Part shown: piece by piece, positions 8,538-17,917 of the stretch
Layout: each line of letters begins with the position of its first letter
How positions within the stretch are numbered: position 1 is the stretch's first letter
Assembly: GCA_964450955.1 (NCBI GenBank)
Contig: CAYVFI010000001.1
Location: forward strand, 62,001 to 126,000
Source: CAYNWT01 sp964450955
Lineage (GTDB): Bacteria; Planctomycetota; Planctomycetia; Planctomycetales; Planctomycetaceae
Direction: 5' to 3'
Length of the DNA: 64,000 nt
Notes under the pieces: generated by a model
What the model saw: only the letters and a program-made list of their open reading frames with translations
What the model was told of the DNA's origin: nothing
The model's database searches: none
Position numbers and translations under genes: made by a program

Positions 8538-8837
8538 ATGGAAATGAAATTGAATCGCTGGGTCGGAGGCAGTATCGGAATCGTCTGCATCGTGGTCGCG
8601 GTGATAAGTCTGCCAGTGCCCGGATTCCCATCGTCACTGTTTCTGGTCGCCGGAATCGCCGTGCTGGCGAAGAGCTCTCCTGCAATGGAAAAGCGGTTCC
8701 GAGAACATCGGTTTTTGGGGGTGTGGATCAGCAAAGTTGAAGGCTTGCCGCGCCGTCACTTGATTGCAGTCCTGATCGCGTGGGTTTGCGTACTGGCCGG
8801 CAGCGGCTTTCTACTGAAGCAGTACTTGGCGCCGTAA
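8538..8837 (+). CDS. Small inner-membrane protein, YbaN/DUF454-like
   Basis: A 99-residue protein with a hydrophobic N-terminal hairpin (about 8-45) containing the sequence SLPVPGFPSSLFLVAGIAVLA, then SSPAMEKRF and HRFLGVWISKVEG, and a final helix (about 76-95). This order matches YbaN/DUF454, in which a GLxLPxLPTTPFLLLA segment is followed by FARSSPRFHRWLL and HRWFGPYI. It is slightly shorter than the family norm. Function of the family is not established. It appears to be a single-gene unit. Confidence 0.6.
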   Translation: MEMKLNRWVGGSIGIVCIVVAVISLPVPGFPSSLFLVAGIAVLAKSSPAMEKRFREHRFLGVWISKVEGLPRRHLIAVLIAWVCVLAGSGFLLKQYLAP

Positions 8838-9100
8838 AGTTTCGACCGGTCAGGAAATCAGAAAGTGGCCGGTTGATCGCGACCATGCCGCGCCAAGCAA
8901 ATTTGCCCGGAAATCGGCCCGAAAATATGCACAAAGGACCATGTGTCCGGTTTCGAAAATGACAAACGTAGGCGAAATAGGGGTATTGAAAGAAGTGGCC
9001 AGAGTGGGGATTATGGGTCCGCCTTGGGCCGAGGTAAACGGCTTGGGTTCGCCCCCCGGGCTGGCGTTCGCATTTCATCCTTTCAGGTTGTTCCCAGCAT

Positions 9101-10999
9101 ATGTTCCGCTTCACCTTTGCCTCACTGGTTCTTTTTACGGCCGTTGCCTGCGGTCAGGACACGGTCGTTTTTGAGAACAACTTCGACCACCACTCTGCCG
9201 GTGTTTACACAGAAGCTCAGCTGGAAGCCGACTGGAACGCGCCGCCCTGGGACAACGGGGTAGGCGAAGGCCGCGTTGAGGTTGTTGAAGGAGCAGACGC
9301 TTTTGGCGGATCCGGCAGCGCTTTGGCTGTGCACTTCCCAGCCGATACTTTCGGCGTCCGAGGGGGTGGGGCTCAATGGCTGCTGGAGTTGGAGGAAGAG
9401 TACGAAGAACTGGTCGTGAGCTATCGAGTTAAGTTCAGAGATGGTTTCGACTTTGTGCGGGGCGGCAAGTTGCCTGGCCTGGCTGGCGGTTCCGCTCCCA
9501 CTGGCAGCGCTCCGGCGGATGGCGTGCGAGGCTGGACGGGACGCCTGATGTGGAGAACCGACTTCACGGGGACATCCGGAAGTCCGGCACAGACCATTTC
9601 TGACGCGATCTCATATGCGAAGCACCTGGACTCCGGTTTCAACCAGGATGGCCGGCAGGAAGACAGAGTCTACTGGGTAGATGACGCCAACGAACGAATT
9701 GTTCTTGAGTCGGGTGCGTGGTATCAGATTAAACAGCGCGTCCGTATGAACACGCCGGGCGAAGCCGACGGTATTCTTCAAATCTGGCTGGACGGCGTTC
9801 TGGTTCTCGACCAAACCAACCTTCGATTCCGCAGCATCGCTGATCTAAAGATCGATCAGTTGTTCTTCAGCACATTCTTCGGCGGCGGTTCGTCGTGGAG
9901 AACATCCAAAGACGAAGTAGTCTTCTTTGACGACTTTATTATCACCGAACCAGGTGAAGAGACGCCGCCCGAGCCACCAGCAGAACCTCGCTTTCTTAAG
10001 GTTCCCAGCGACGACTACCCAACAATCCAAGACGCGTTGGACGACGCAAACGCTGGCGACACCGTTTCTATTCGCGGAGTTCACTCGGCAAACGTCGTCA
10101 TTAACAAAGCAATTGTCTTCAGTGGTAACAGCAGCACACAACTACAGCCAGCTGATCCGGATCTGCCGGCGATCACCATCGCCTGTGATGATGCGACAGT
10201 CAGACGGTTCCAAATTGACGGAGGGTCACTGGCTGTCCTCGTGAAAGCGGGCGTTGCCGACGTTTTGGTTGATGACATCGAGACCCGGGACTCGGACGAA
10301 GGGATTGTTGTCGAACCTGGTTGCCTGGACCTGATCATTAAACGAAGCGACTTTATTGGATGTCAGGGCGACGCTGTCTCAGTTACGGGCTGCAGCAATG
10401 TTGAACTGTTTAAGGTCGAAGCTCGCGATAACAATCGCTCCGGGTTCGTTCTGATGGACAATCAGGACCTGCGTCTGGAACGCTGCCGAGCCATCCGGTG
10501 TCAAAGTGACGGGTTTATGATCGTTGGTGACGCGGCGAGTTTGGAAAAGAACCTTGCCGACTCCAACCAGGGCACTGGGTTCGTGATCATGTCTGACAAT
10601 CACGAAATCTTCGACAACAACGCGAAAAAGAACGGCGAGGCCGGGTTCGCATTTGTTGGGTCCGACCACAATGAGGTCACGGAGAACCTATCCCGATTCA
10701 ACGACGGAGCAGGCTTCGTCTGGCGAAACTGCAGCGACAACGTTGTGTACGACAATGTTGGACAAAGCAACGATGGCGACGGGTTCGCCTTCATCGCGTG
10801 CACCGACTGTTTCATCGATTCCAACTTCGTCGACGAAAGCGGCCAAAGCGGGTTCTACTTCGACGCCGCGACGACCGGTTCAACGCTGACCGACAATCGA
10901 GCAAACGAGAACGACGAGTTCGGCTTCCTAAGTGAAAACGAAGACACCGACTTCTCCGAGAACTACGCCCGAGACAACGGCGCCGGCGACTTCAGTTAG
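9101..10999 (+). CDS. Secreted polysaccharide lyase-like domain with right-handed beta-helix
   Basis: A 632-residue exported protein. After a signal peptide (about 1-18) comes a jelly-roll domain (about 20-285) resembling polysaccharide lyase family 14 / alginate-lyase-like proteins, with VVSYRVKFRDGFDF, GGKLPGL, GWTGRLMWR and the final DEVVFFDDFII strand. A proline/glutamate linker (about 286-300) leads to a parallel beta-helix (about 305-632), with PTIQDALDDANAGDTVSIRG at its start, as in NosD/pectin-lyase-like folds. Its coils of about 22-23 residues recur as DN-or-N followed by a GF pair. A role in binding or cutting uronate-rich algal polysaccharide fits the sulfatase nearby, but the catalytic residues cannot be assigned with certainty. 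An intrinsic terminator follows. Confidence 0.72.
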   Translation: MFRFTFASLVLFTAVACGQDTVVFENNFDHHSAGVYTEAQLEADWNAPPWDNGVGEGRVEVVEGADAFGGSGSALAVHFPADTFGVRGGGAQWLLELEEEYEELVVSYRVKFRDGFDFVRGGKLPGLAGGSAPTGSAPADGVRGWTGRLMWRTDFTGTSGSPAQTISDAISYAKHLDSGFNQDGRQEDRVYWVDDANERIVLESGAWYQIKQRVRMNTPGEADGILQIWLDGVLVLDQTNLRFRSIADLKIDQLFFSTFFGGGSSWRTSKDEVVFFDDFIITEPGEETPPEPPAEPRFLKVPSDDYPTIQDALDDANAGDTVSIRGVHSANVVINKAIVFSGNSSTQLQPADPDLPAITIACDDATVRRFQIDGGSLAVLVKAGVADVLVDDIETRDSDEGIVVEPGCLDLIIKRSDFIGCQGDAVSVTGCSNVELFKVEARDNNRSGFVLMDNQDLRLERCRAIRCQSDGFMIVGDAASLEKNLADSNQGTGFVIMSDNHEIFDNNAKKNGEAGFAFVGSDHNEVTENLSRFNDGAGFVWRNCSDNVVYDNVGQSNDGDGFAFIACTDCFIDSNFVDESGQSGFYFDAATTGSTLTDNRANENDEFGFLSENEDTDFSENYARDNGAGDFS

Positions 11000-11068
11000 G
11001 CTAAACAGTCCGAACCCAACAGTGGTCGGTGTATCATCCAGGGTGAAGGATGCCAGAGTCATTGAACC

Positions 11069-11116
11069 CTAAGAGGCAACGCTCCAACTAGCGGTTCAGT
11101 AGCCTCTTGGTTTTTT
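11069..11116 (+). terminator. Rho-independent terminator
   Basis: AAGAGGC (11071-11077) pairs with GCCTCTT (11102-11108), extended by CC/GG across a one-base bulge, and is followed by a run of six T (11111-11116). It lies 70 bases after the beta-helix gene and before the convergent lipoprotein gene. Confidence 0.8.
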
Positions 11117-11150
11117 AAAGTCACCGCGCCCGGCCGGGACTGCAGATCCG

Positions 11151-12476
11151 TTATCGGACCAGCATTTTACCTACCAACCGGTCGTCGGGGAACGATGCCA
11201 GCATCCACGTGTTTCGTCCGTCTCGAATCGGAACCATAACGCCATCGGTTTGGACGCCCGGTTGGCCGTTCGCCAGTGGTTGTAAGCGAACGGTGTGTTC
11301 GCCCGCGGGTAGTTCCAGTCGGAGCACCTGAATCCGATCCGGCAGCAAATCCCAGCTGCGCAAATCGGCCTTTTCGGTGGCTTCCCAGGCGACGCCACCC
11401 AGTGTCAGCGCGGCGTCGATGAGCCCGTTGGAGTCGGCTCCAAATTGTTCCTTCATCGCGTAGACGGTTCCCTTTTTGAGAACGCGCCGCACGATGGCTC
11501 GAGCGATAACGCGCTGGTATCCGGCGGCGTACTGTTCGACAGCGTGTCGGCCGACGTCGGTGACTGTTTCGGTCTGGCCAACTGGTGTGCCAGCGATGCG
11601 AACCTGAATTGCGTCGGGCCCACCGGCGTCTTCGACGACTTGAGCGACCGGAACCGGCGCAACCGTTGGCGGCAATGAGTGCTTGGAATTCGCACTCAGG
11701 ATTTGGTCGGCAATCAACAACGCCTGGCTGGTTGGTGCCTCTACGGTTTGAACCTTATGCGGTCCGCGGCCAACCAGCGTCATCACATACAGCACTCCGT
11801 ATCCCGGTCGGGAATGGTTGCCTTGTTCAAGTCGAGCCAAATCGATCTGCCCCTGTTTGAATTCAGGTTCCCAGTCAACAACCTGCACGCGCGAACGCCG
11901 GACGTCGGCGGATTCGGTAAATCGTTCTTCCATAATCGCCGCGCGGAGGTAGGGGCCGGTGGCAACGCGTTTGAAATCCGGAACAGACCCGTCGGCGTCT
12001 GTGAACTTCTGCAGAACGCGCTGCTGTTCTTCCACAACCTGCATCGCGTAGGCGGATGCGTCGCCGCTGCCGGAAAACAAACTGGACAGACTTAGAAACA
12101 CGCGTAACAGAATGCGTTCGTAATCCTCGCCGGCGTAGGCGCGCCTGGTATCATCCGTTGCCAGTGACCACGACGACTCCAAACCGCTGGGCTGCTGCAG
12201 ATGGTCGAACTCGTCGCGCACCAGGCGGAAGTTTTGTTCTGCTTCCGCAGGCCGACCGTCCAGCAGTTGCAGAACCGCCTGGTCCAGTCGGACAACATTG
12301 GCGTCGCCCTTTGGTTTCTTGAGTCGTTCGGCCGACGCGGATTCCGCAGCAGCCAGGTCGCCTCGGAAATAGTCACTGCGTATTGCCTGCGCGTTGCGTG
12401 ACTGGCAGCCGCACAAGGCGAAAAGCCAAATCAGCGTCAGTAGCCTGGAGGTCGAAATTGACCGAGTGACTGTCAC
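11151..12476 (-). CDS. Lipoprotein, COG3014-like, partner of the LpoB-like gene
   Basis: A 441-residue lipoprotein if translation starts at GTG 12476; the frame stays open back to 12581, inside the upstream gene. The GTG start gives a clean lipoprotein signal ending in LFALCGC, so the mature protein would begin at cysteine about 25. The N-terminal half has helical TPR-like content (RGDLAAAESASAERL, QAVLQLLDGRPAEAEQNF). The C-terminal half is beta-rich, with IQVLRLELPAGEHTVRL near the end. This layout and its position beside an LpoB-like gene match the uncharacterised COG3014 proteins found with lpoB in Gram-negative bacteria. It starts 8 bases after the LpoB-like stop. A role in cell-wall synthesis control is inference from context only. 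Confidence 0.55.
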   Translation of the reverse strand: MTVTRSISTSRLLTLIWLFALCGCQSRNAQAIRSDYFRGDLAAAESASAERLKKPKGDANVVRLDQAVLQLLDGRPAEAEQNFRLVRDEFDHLQQPSGLESSWSLATDDTRRAYAGEDYERILLRVFLSLSSLFSGSGDASAYAMQVVEEQQRVLQKFTDADGSVPDFKRVATGPYLRAAIMEERFTESADVRRSRVQVVDWEPEFKQGQIDLARLEQGNHSRPGYGVLYVMTLVGRGPHKVQTVEAPTSQALLIADQILSANSKHSLPPTVAPVPVAQVVEDAGGPDAIQVRIAGTPVGQTETVTDVGRHAVEQYAAGYQRVIARAIVRRVLKKGTVYAMKEQFGADSNGLIDAALTLGGVAWEATEKADLRSWDLLPDRIQVLRLELPAGEHTVRLQPLANGQPGVQTDGVMVPIRDGRNTWMLASFPDDRLVGKMLVR

Positions 12477-12483
12477 CGGGTTC

Positions 12484-13161
12484 TTAGCCAACACCGTAGT
12501 GCTTAACTTTTCCGAACCGTGATTTGTGGTAACCCTTCCGCAGCGTGGCCGATTCTTTGTCGAACGCGCCGGTTCTGACATCGACCATTTCCAGCGTTAG
12601 CATGTAGTCGCGCTGGTAGTCCCTGGCGTTGCTGATCGTGGTTCCCGATGTGACCTTGGCGAACAACAGAAAATCAAACGGCGCGTCCATCTGTTCCAGA
12701 GCCGCGGCGAACGCGGTTCGGTTCGCAGGAAGAAACAGATCCTCTGAATGCAAACGTGTTTGACGTAGTCCGGCTTCAACGAACCGACGACTGACGGCTG
12801 AGTAGGTTCCGGCTTGCGAAATTGATGTGTCGATCTGTTCGTAAATCTGTTCTTTGAAATCGCCGATCTCTTCCGAACTGGCGTTTTCAACACCGACAAA
12901 ACAGATGCGAGCACCCGCCCGCGGTGCGGCCGGAATTCCCTGTGCGGAGACCGGCACAATTTCTGACGAGTGTCGACCCAACAGCTGACACACAGACTGA
13001 TGGACCAACGGCTTCCACGTCGCCGCGCCGGCGGTGTGTGAACCAACCATGTCAGCGTCGTTGGTATCCAGAACGCGAGCGACCTGTCGCCCACGACAAC
13101 CGAATAGCGTGACCGCACAACTTAGCCCAAACGAACCTGCAAGAAACGTCCTGCGATCCAT
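12484..13161 (-). CDS. Putative lipoprotein, LpoB-like (penicillin-binding-protein activator family)
   Basis: A 225-residue protein from the ATG at 13161, preceded by GAGG. The N-terminus DRRTFLAGSFGLSCAVTLFGC combines a twin-arginine-like start with a lipobox, so it is probably an exported lipoprotein. The core (about 65-215) has ARICFVGVENASSEEIGD, a SRRFVEAGLRQTRL stretch, and ARDYQRDYMLTLEMVDVRTG; these follow the LpoB/CsgG-like alpha-beta pattern in which an outer-membrane lipoprotein reaches through the envelope to activate PBP1b. The next gene is the COG3014-like lipoprotein. LpoB function in planctomycetes has not been shown, and PBP content in this phylum is often reduced, so the partner is an open question. 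Confidence 0.6.
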   Translation of the reverse strand: MDRRTFLAGSFGLSCAVTLFGCRGRQVARVLDTNDADMVGSHTAGAATWKPLVHQSVCQLLGRHSSEIVPVSAQGIPAAPRAGARICFVGVENASSEEIGDFKEQIYEQIDTSISQAGTYSAVSRRFVEAGLRQTRLHSEDLFLPANRTAFAAALEQMDAPFDFLLFAKVTSGTTISNARDYQRDYMLTLEMVDVRTGAFDKESATLRKGYHKSRFGKVKHYGVG

Positions 13162-13752
13162 GCCTTGATCCTCTTTGAAAATGACGCCGCAGCCTGCGAC
13201 GCGGTCAAACTCACATTCACTAAACGATAAACATATCGGTACCGATCGCGCGCGAACCAGACGGTTCTGACAAGCAATCAGATATGCGGCAGAAGCTGCC
13301 GATTGATTCGCACGCGGATCGGCTCTTGATGCACATCGCGCCCACAATCTGATTCAGTAACGGTGGCTCCCCAGCCGCGCTATCGCGATGTGCTTGCGGG
13401 TTTCCAGGTTCAGGTGCGCGAGAATGGGTTCTCAGCCAATCCACAAACGAGATCGTTATTCACGCCACGCTTACGAACAAACAGTCCGTAAGAACCCGAC
13501 CACTGACAGCCCCTAAGTACATGAGTAGTTCAGCCTTCATACCTGCCGGAGACACCACGAATGCTGCGCGCTTGGTCACTATTGTGTGTGGGGGGTTGCG
13601 CATCTTTCTGGTTTACAGACAAATTGGGGCGGCTTGTCGTTCTTCTATTGTGTTCCGCCTATGTAATTTGCTGCACACACATTGAGCGATTGCTTTGCCT
13701 GAGCGATAGAACCGCGTAACATCACTTTTCAATCATCTTTGGAGACAGGGCT
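13162..13752. other. Long intergenic region with hairpins
   Basis: About 590 bases between divergent operons. CGGCAG (13287-13292) and CTGCCG (13296-13301) form a 3-base-loop hairpin flanked by AATCA (13276-13280) and TGATT (13304-13308). A 10-bp inverted repeat GCACATCGCG (13331-13340) / CGCGATGTGC (13384-13393) encloses GGCT-CCCC-AGCC. These could be leader structures of the LpoB-like mRNA or a small RNA. No open frame here looks coding. The promoter of the MoxR operon must lie in the last 150 bases. Confidence 0.4.
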
Positions 13753-14709
13753 TTGTCTGTGGCTGAAACTGAAACCAGCGTTGCGGTCGAACATCTATCC
13801 AGGCTCCAGCAAAAGCTGGGCGAAGTCATCCGCGGTAAGGATCTGGTGATTGAGCACCTGGTCGTGGCGTTGGTTGCGGGAGAGGCCGTTCTCATTGAAG
13901 ACGTCCCGGGCGTTGGAAAAACGACGCTGGCCAAGGCGCTGGCAAAGTTAATTGAACTGGACTTCGGCCGCGTCCAATGCACGCCCGACTTACTGCCTGC
14001 GGACATTTTTGGGTTTTCAGTCCTGAACCCGCAGGACGGGACGTTCTCGTTCAGGCACGGCCCAATTTTCAACAACGTTTTACTTGTTGACGAAATCAAC
14101 CGCGCGTCGCCCCGAACACAGTCGGCGTTGTTGGAAGCGATGGCTGAGCAGCAAGTGACTGTCGAAGGGAACCAACAAAGACTGCCGGCGCCGTTTTTCG
14201 TGTTGGCCACACAAAACCCATCCGGTCATGCCGGCACATTTGCACTGCCCGAATCACAGTTGGACCGGTTCCTCTTCCGGCTTTCCATGGACTACCCCGA
14301 TGCGGCCAGCGAACTTGATTTGCTGTTTGACCAGCAGGAAGCGCATCCGCTGGAGAATCTGGCTGCGTCGCTGACGAAAGAAGAGCTGCTGGAATGCCAG
14401 CAGTTTGTGCGTTCGGTGCGAGTCGAAAAATGCGTCGCCGAGTACATGGTTAACATTGTGCGAGCGACGCGGCGTGACGAACGGATTAGTCTTGGTTGCA
14501 GTCCCCGCGGAACGCTCATGCTATTCCGAGCTGCCCAGGCGCGGGCCGCAGTGAAGGGCCGCGATTACGTCATGCCGGACGATGTCCAGTGCATCGCTCC
14601 CATCGTTTTGGGACACCGTTTGGTCCTGCAGGACGCGCGTACCGTTGGGCGTGAAGAATCTGAACAGCTTGTCCGCGACATCATGTCTAAGGTCAGCATC
14701 CCAGTATGA
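13753..14709 (+). CDS. MoxR-family AAA+ ATPase
   Basis: A 318-residue AAA+ chaperone of the MoxR type, thought to assist folding or metal loading of partner proteins, often together with DUF58/VWA proteins. Walker A PGVGKTTLAK lies at about 52-61, Walker B VLLVDEIN at about 112-119, the sensor region VLATQNPSGHAGTFALPESQLDRF follows (written here as VLATQNP and LPESQLDRF), and the C-terminal lid contains GCSPRGTLMLF. The start is TTG at 13753, eight bases after GGAG; the GTG at 13759 is an alternative. The stop overlaps the ATG of the DUF58 gene (ATGA), showing translational coupling in the three-gene operon. Confidence 0.93.
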   Translation: MSVAETETSVAVEHLSRLQQKLGEVIRGKDLVIEHLVVALVAGEAVLIEDVPGVGKTTLAKALAKLIELDFGRVQCTPDLLPADIFGFSVLNPQDGTFSFRHGPIFNNVLLVDEINRASPRTQSALLEAMAEQQVTVEGNQQRLPAPFFVLATQNPSGHAGTFALPESQLDRFLFRLSMDYPDAASELDLLFDQQEAHPLENLAASLTKEELLECQQFVRSVRVEKCVAEYMVNIVRATRRDERISLGCSPRGTLMLFRAAQARAAVKGRDYVMPDDVQCIAPIVLGHRLVLQDARTVGREESEQLVRDIMSKVSIPV

Positions 14710-15905
14710 TTCTTCGTCGCCAGTTTCCCACCTTCGAACGACTGTACCACTGGTGGAACGTCCGGTTCACGCCGGGTGGCAAAGTCATCAGCCTGCTGGT
14801 GCTGTATTCAATTCCGGCCATTCTGTCGTTTGACGACGCGATGCCTTTTGTCGGACTGTGTGCGGTTACGGTGTTGTTGCTGACATGGCTGCTGGGCCGC
14901 GTCTTCCGGCCACGTATCGATCCAGAACTTCGAACCCCGGATTTTGCGACCGTCGATCAGGCGTTTATCGCAACCGTGCAGGTACACAACCCATCAAAAC
15001 AGGCAGCGCTGGATCTGGTCGTGCGTGTTGCCGATCGAAATCCGGATTGGATTATCGATCAGGACATGGTTCCATTTTCGCTGGCTCCACAGGAAACAGC
15101 GTCCCAGCGCGTTGCCATCACATCGCGGCAGCGTGGACTGGTAACGATCCCCCGTGCGGACATGTTGACCGTGTTTCCCATGAACCTGATTCGGCGTCAT
15201 GTCGCGAAGTTGGATTCAACAGAGGTCACGGTGCTGCCGAAGGTTTTGCCGCTTGAGATTGGGGCCGAAGACGGCATGGCCGAGTTACTTGGTATTGAAC
15301 AACGGTTGCTGGCGACCGCCGGTATGGGGTTTGACTACATCGGCAGCCGTGAGTATCGAGAAGGCCCTGTTCGCCGTTGGGACTACGCATCGTGGGCTCG
15401 ACTGGGGCAGCCGGTCGTCAGGGAGTTCTCCGAAGAAGCCGATCGGCAGGTCGCAATTCTTATTGATACGCGCACACAGCGAACCTGGGGTGCTGCGGCC
15501 AGAACCGCGTTTGAAAACTTCATTAGCTGCGCGTTTTCGGTTATTGAACACCTGCTGTCGGAAGAAATCGAAATCGCCGTGTGCATTGTTGGCGACGCTG
15601 TGAGCAGCGATCTTGCGCGAGCCGGAAACTACGGACACAAACGCATCCGCAAACTGATTTCGACTGCAAAGCCGTCGCGGGTGTCGGACAGCGGAACGGA
15701 TACGAAGTCACTTACCGATCATACCGACGGCCCGGTTTTGGTGTTTGTTCCGGCGTGGGACGAACTTAGAGAAGAACTTATCAAAGACCTCTCCCGGTCG
15801 CACTCCTGCGTTCGACCCGTTGTTTTTCGCTCGAACACAGACCAGCCGCTTCCGACCGGCCTTCTATCCGTCAGCCTTTCCGAGAAAGGAATCCAACTGG
15901 GATGA
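14706..15905 (+). CDS. DUF58 membrane-anchored protein
   Basis: A 399-residue protein with two N-terminal membrane helices (about 22-40 and 44-62) and a cytosolic domain. It carries the DUF58 signature SREYREGPVRRWDYASWAR, followed by VVREFSEEADRQVAILIDTR, which begins a von Willebrand-A-like region. DUF58 proteins are regularly encoded between moxR and a transglutaminase-like gene, exactly as here. The presumed role is as a client or partner of the MoxR ATPase at the inner membrane. Both ends overlap the neighbours by four bases, so the three are co-translated. Confidence 0.9.
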   Translation: MILRRQFPTFERLYHWWNVRFTPGGKVISLLVLYSIPAILSFDDAMPFVGLCAVTVLLLTWLLGRVFRPRIDPELRTPDFATVDQAFIATVQVHNPSKQAALDLVVRVADRNPDWIIDQDMVPFSLAPQETASQRVAITSRQRGLVTIPRADMLTVFPMNLIRRHVAKLDSTEVTVLPKVLPLEIGAEDGMAELLGIEQRLLATAGMGFDYIGSREYREGPVRRWDYASWARLGQPVVREFSEEADRQVAILIDTRTQRTWGAAARTAFENFISCAFSVIEHLLSEEIEIAVCIVGDAVSSDLARAGNYGHKRIRKLISTAKPSRVSDSGTDTKSLTDHTDGPVLVFVPAWDELREELIKDLSRSHSCVRPVVFRSNTDQPLPTGLLSVSLSEKGIQLG

Positions 15906-17836
15906 ACCGGAAAGTCGCCGCCTTATTCATCATCGTTTTGCTGTCCGGCCTGTACGTGATGCGGGACACGCCCATCGTGTTTCTTGTGGCGTGCCTGGCA
16001 ACCGGTATCGCCGGCATGGCGGGCATGAGTGCATGGCCGGATGCACCTCGCAAATGGTTGTGGTTGAATATCGGAATCGGTCTTGTTTGGGTTGTGATTC
16101 GTAGCGCCATCGATGGTGCCCCACGTGCGTTGTTTGTCGGCGAAACGCTGCTATTGGCTATGGGTCTGGAATTCGTCCGAGTGCGAGAGTGGAAGCAGGG
16201 TGCAACTCGCACGTCAGCGATGGCACTGGTGTCATTGTTATGTGTCATGCAGCAGCGCGTGCTGTTTGCCAGTCTGGGTATGTTTACGCTGCTGGGAATT
16301 CTTGTCGTCTTGGCGGTTGGTTGGTTTGCGGCCCAGGACCGTGTCGGACCGCGCATGGGGTTCTCTCGAAAGCGAATCTCAGTGGCCGTCGCTATTTTGG
16401 GTGTCGCGGGGTTTGCGTCGTTCAAAGTCAGCGAAGTGTGGGGCGAACAAATTTCGCTCATCGAGAATCGAGTCGACATGTTGCTGTCGAATCTGGTTCC
16501 TGAATCGACGCTGCGACCCTACCCGCGGGCCGGGCATCTTAACACGATCACGTTGGAAAAAGTCCGCGACCCGGACGCCGTTGCGTTCAAAGTTTACAGC
16601 AACCGTGCTCCAGGCTACGTGACTGGCCGAGTGTTTGACATCTTCAATGGTCGCACGTGGATCCTTTACGTCCCGCGATATAGAGAGTCCAAAGATAAGT
16701 CTGGTTTTCAACGCCGCGGGCCGGCAACGAGTTCCGGAATCCGTGTGCCACAGGGTGAGAACATCTTCTCGGTATCGAAAGAGCAACCATCAAAGGGCTA
16801 TGAGACGTTTGAGATTTCCAATGCCCAGGGCCGCGGCAACATGGTGTTCGCACCCCGAGGAACTCGGTACGTTCGCGGCTACGGCAATCAACTGATGATC
16901 GATGACTATGGAGTCGTTCATTCCGGACTGAATACAGACAGTAAGTACTACGCTTATGTTGACTCGGAAGGGGAATCTCCATCGCCTGACGAACTGAGCA
17001 GTATTCTGCTGCATCTGTTTCGAACCATCCGGGAGGACTACACCGAGCTTGGTCAGCAGGTTGGTCAGGGTAAAGCCACTTTCGATGAGAAGGTTGAGGC
17101 CGTTAAAGCCTTCTACAGCGAATTCACTTACACGTTGGAGGCCAGTCCCACCAGGAACCCGACTCAGTTGTTGAAGGAGTTTCTGGTCACAAAAAAAGGG
17201 CACTGCGAACTGTTTGCGACCACGACGGCTCTACTACTTAGAGCGATGAACGTTCCGACTCGCTATGTCACTGGGTACGTGTGTCAGGAGCGCGACCCGG
17301 AAGATGACGACTACTGGGCCGCCCAAAACCGAAACTGTCATGCGTGGGTGGAAGCCTGGAATGAAGAGAAACAGCAGTGGATTTTAGTTGAGACGACTCC
17401 AGGTATGAGCAACGTTGCGGCCGCAGCCGACCGACCGTCGGAGAATGACGCCGTGCTGGAAGACGACGCACTGAATGAATCTCAGTCTTCTGGCGGAACT
17501 TTATCAAGTCGCAAATGGTTGCGGGGTGTGCAATGGGGCGGGTTGGTGGTGACGCTGGCGATGTTGGCGTGGACCTGGGTGAAGTTTGCTGATCGCGACA
17601 CCGGAAGCGGAGTCGCCAACGCCGGTATTTTGAAGCTGGATAAGCGACTCGCGAAACATGGCATGGTTCGAATGGACGGTGAGACGCTACACGAGTTCGC
17701 CGATCGAATTGAACTGGCGGCGCAGGTTCCAACCAATCTGCGAAGCACGGCCGGGTTCTACCGTGACTACGCGAAGTTCCTGTACGGCGGTCAGGACGCC
17801 GAACTAGAACAATTGCCGTTGCCTGTCGGCCTGTAA
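15902..17836 (+). CDS. TgpA-like membrane transglutaminase
   Basis: A 644-residue membrane protein of the TgpA/DUF3488 type: about six N-terminal helices (roughly 4-175), a periplasmic transglutaminase-core domain, then one more helix (about 535-558) and a cytosolic DUF4129-like tail. The active-site cysteine is Cys435 in KKGHCELFA and the histidine is His480 in NCHAWVEAWN. The third member, usually aspartate in a WxxxDPTP context, reads WILVETTPG with Glu497. Glutamate might support catalysis or reduce it. It closes the moxR-DUF58-transglutaminase operon, whose cellular role is poorly known. Confidence 0.88.
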   Translation: MNRKVAALFIIVLLSGLYVMRDTPIVFLVACLATGIAGMAGMSAWPDAPRKWLWLNIGIGLVWVVIRSAIDGAPRALFVGETLLLAMGLEFVRVREWKQGATRTSAMALVSLLCVMQQRVLFASLGMFTLLGILVVLAVGWFAAQDRVGPRMGFSRKRISVAVAILGVAGFASFKVSEVWGEQISLIENRVDMLLSNLVPESTLRPYPRAGHLNTITLEKVRDPDAVAFKVYSNRAPGYVTGRVFDIFNGRTWILYVPRYRESKDKSGFQRRGPATSSGIRVPQGENIFSVSKEQPSKGYETFEISNAQGRGNMVFAPRGTRYVRGYGNQLMIDDYGVVHSGLNTDSKYYAYVDSEGESPSPDELSSILLHLFRTIREDYTELGQQVGQGKATFDEKVEAVKAFYSEFTYTLEASPTRNPTQLLKEFLVTKKGHCELFATTTALLLRAMNVPTRYVTGYVCQERDPEDDDYWAAQNRNCHAWVEAWNEEKQQWILVETTPGMSNVAAAADRPSENDAVLEDDALNESQSSGGTLSSRKWLRGVQWGGLVVTLAMLAWTWVKFADRDTGSGVANAGILKLDKRLAKHGMVRMDGETLHEFADRIELAAQVPTNLRSTAGFYRDYAKFLYGGQDAELEQLPLPVGL

Positions 17837-17917
17837 GCACAACCGGCACAGTCGACCACGCAGCCGTTTGAACCATGGCGACCACACACCTAAGCTTGCG
17901 CAACACACCATGCCATT

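Noticed and set aside
13220..13444. 74-codon minus-strand frame upstream of the LpoB-like gene
   Set aside because: No ribosome site or recognisable sequence; it covers palindromic DNA.
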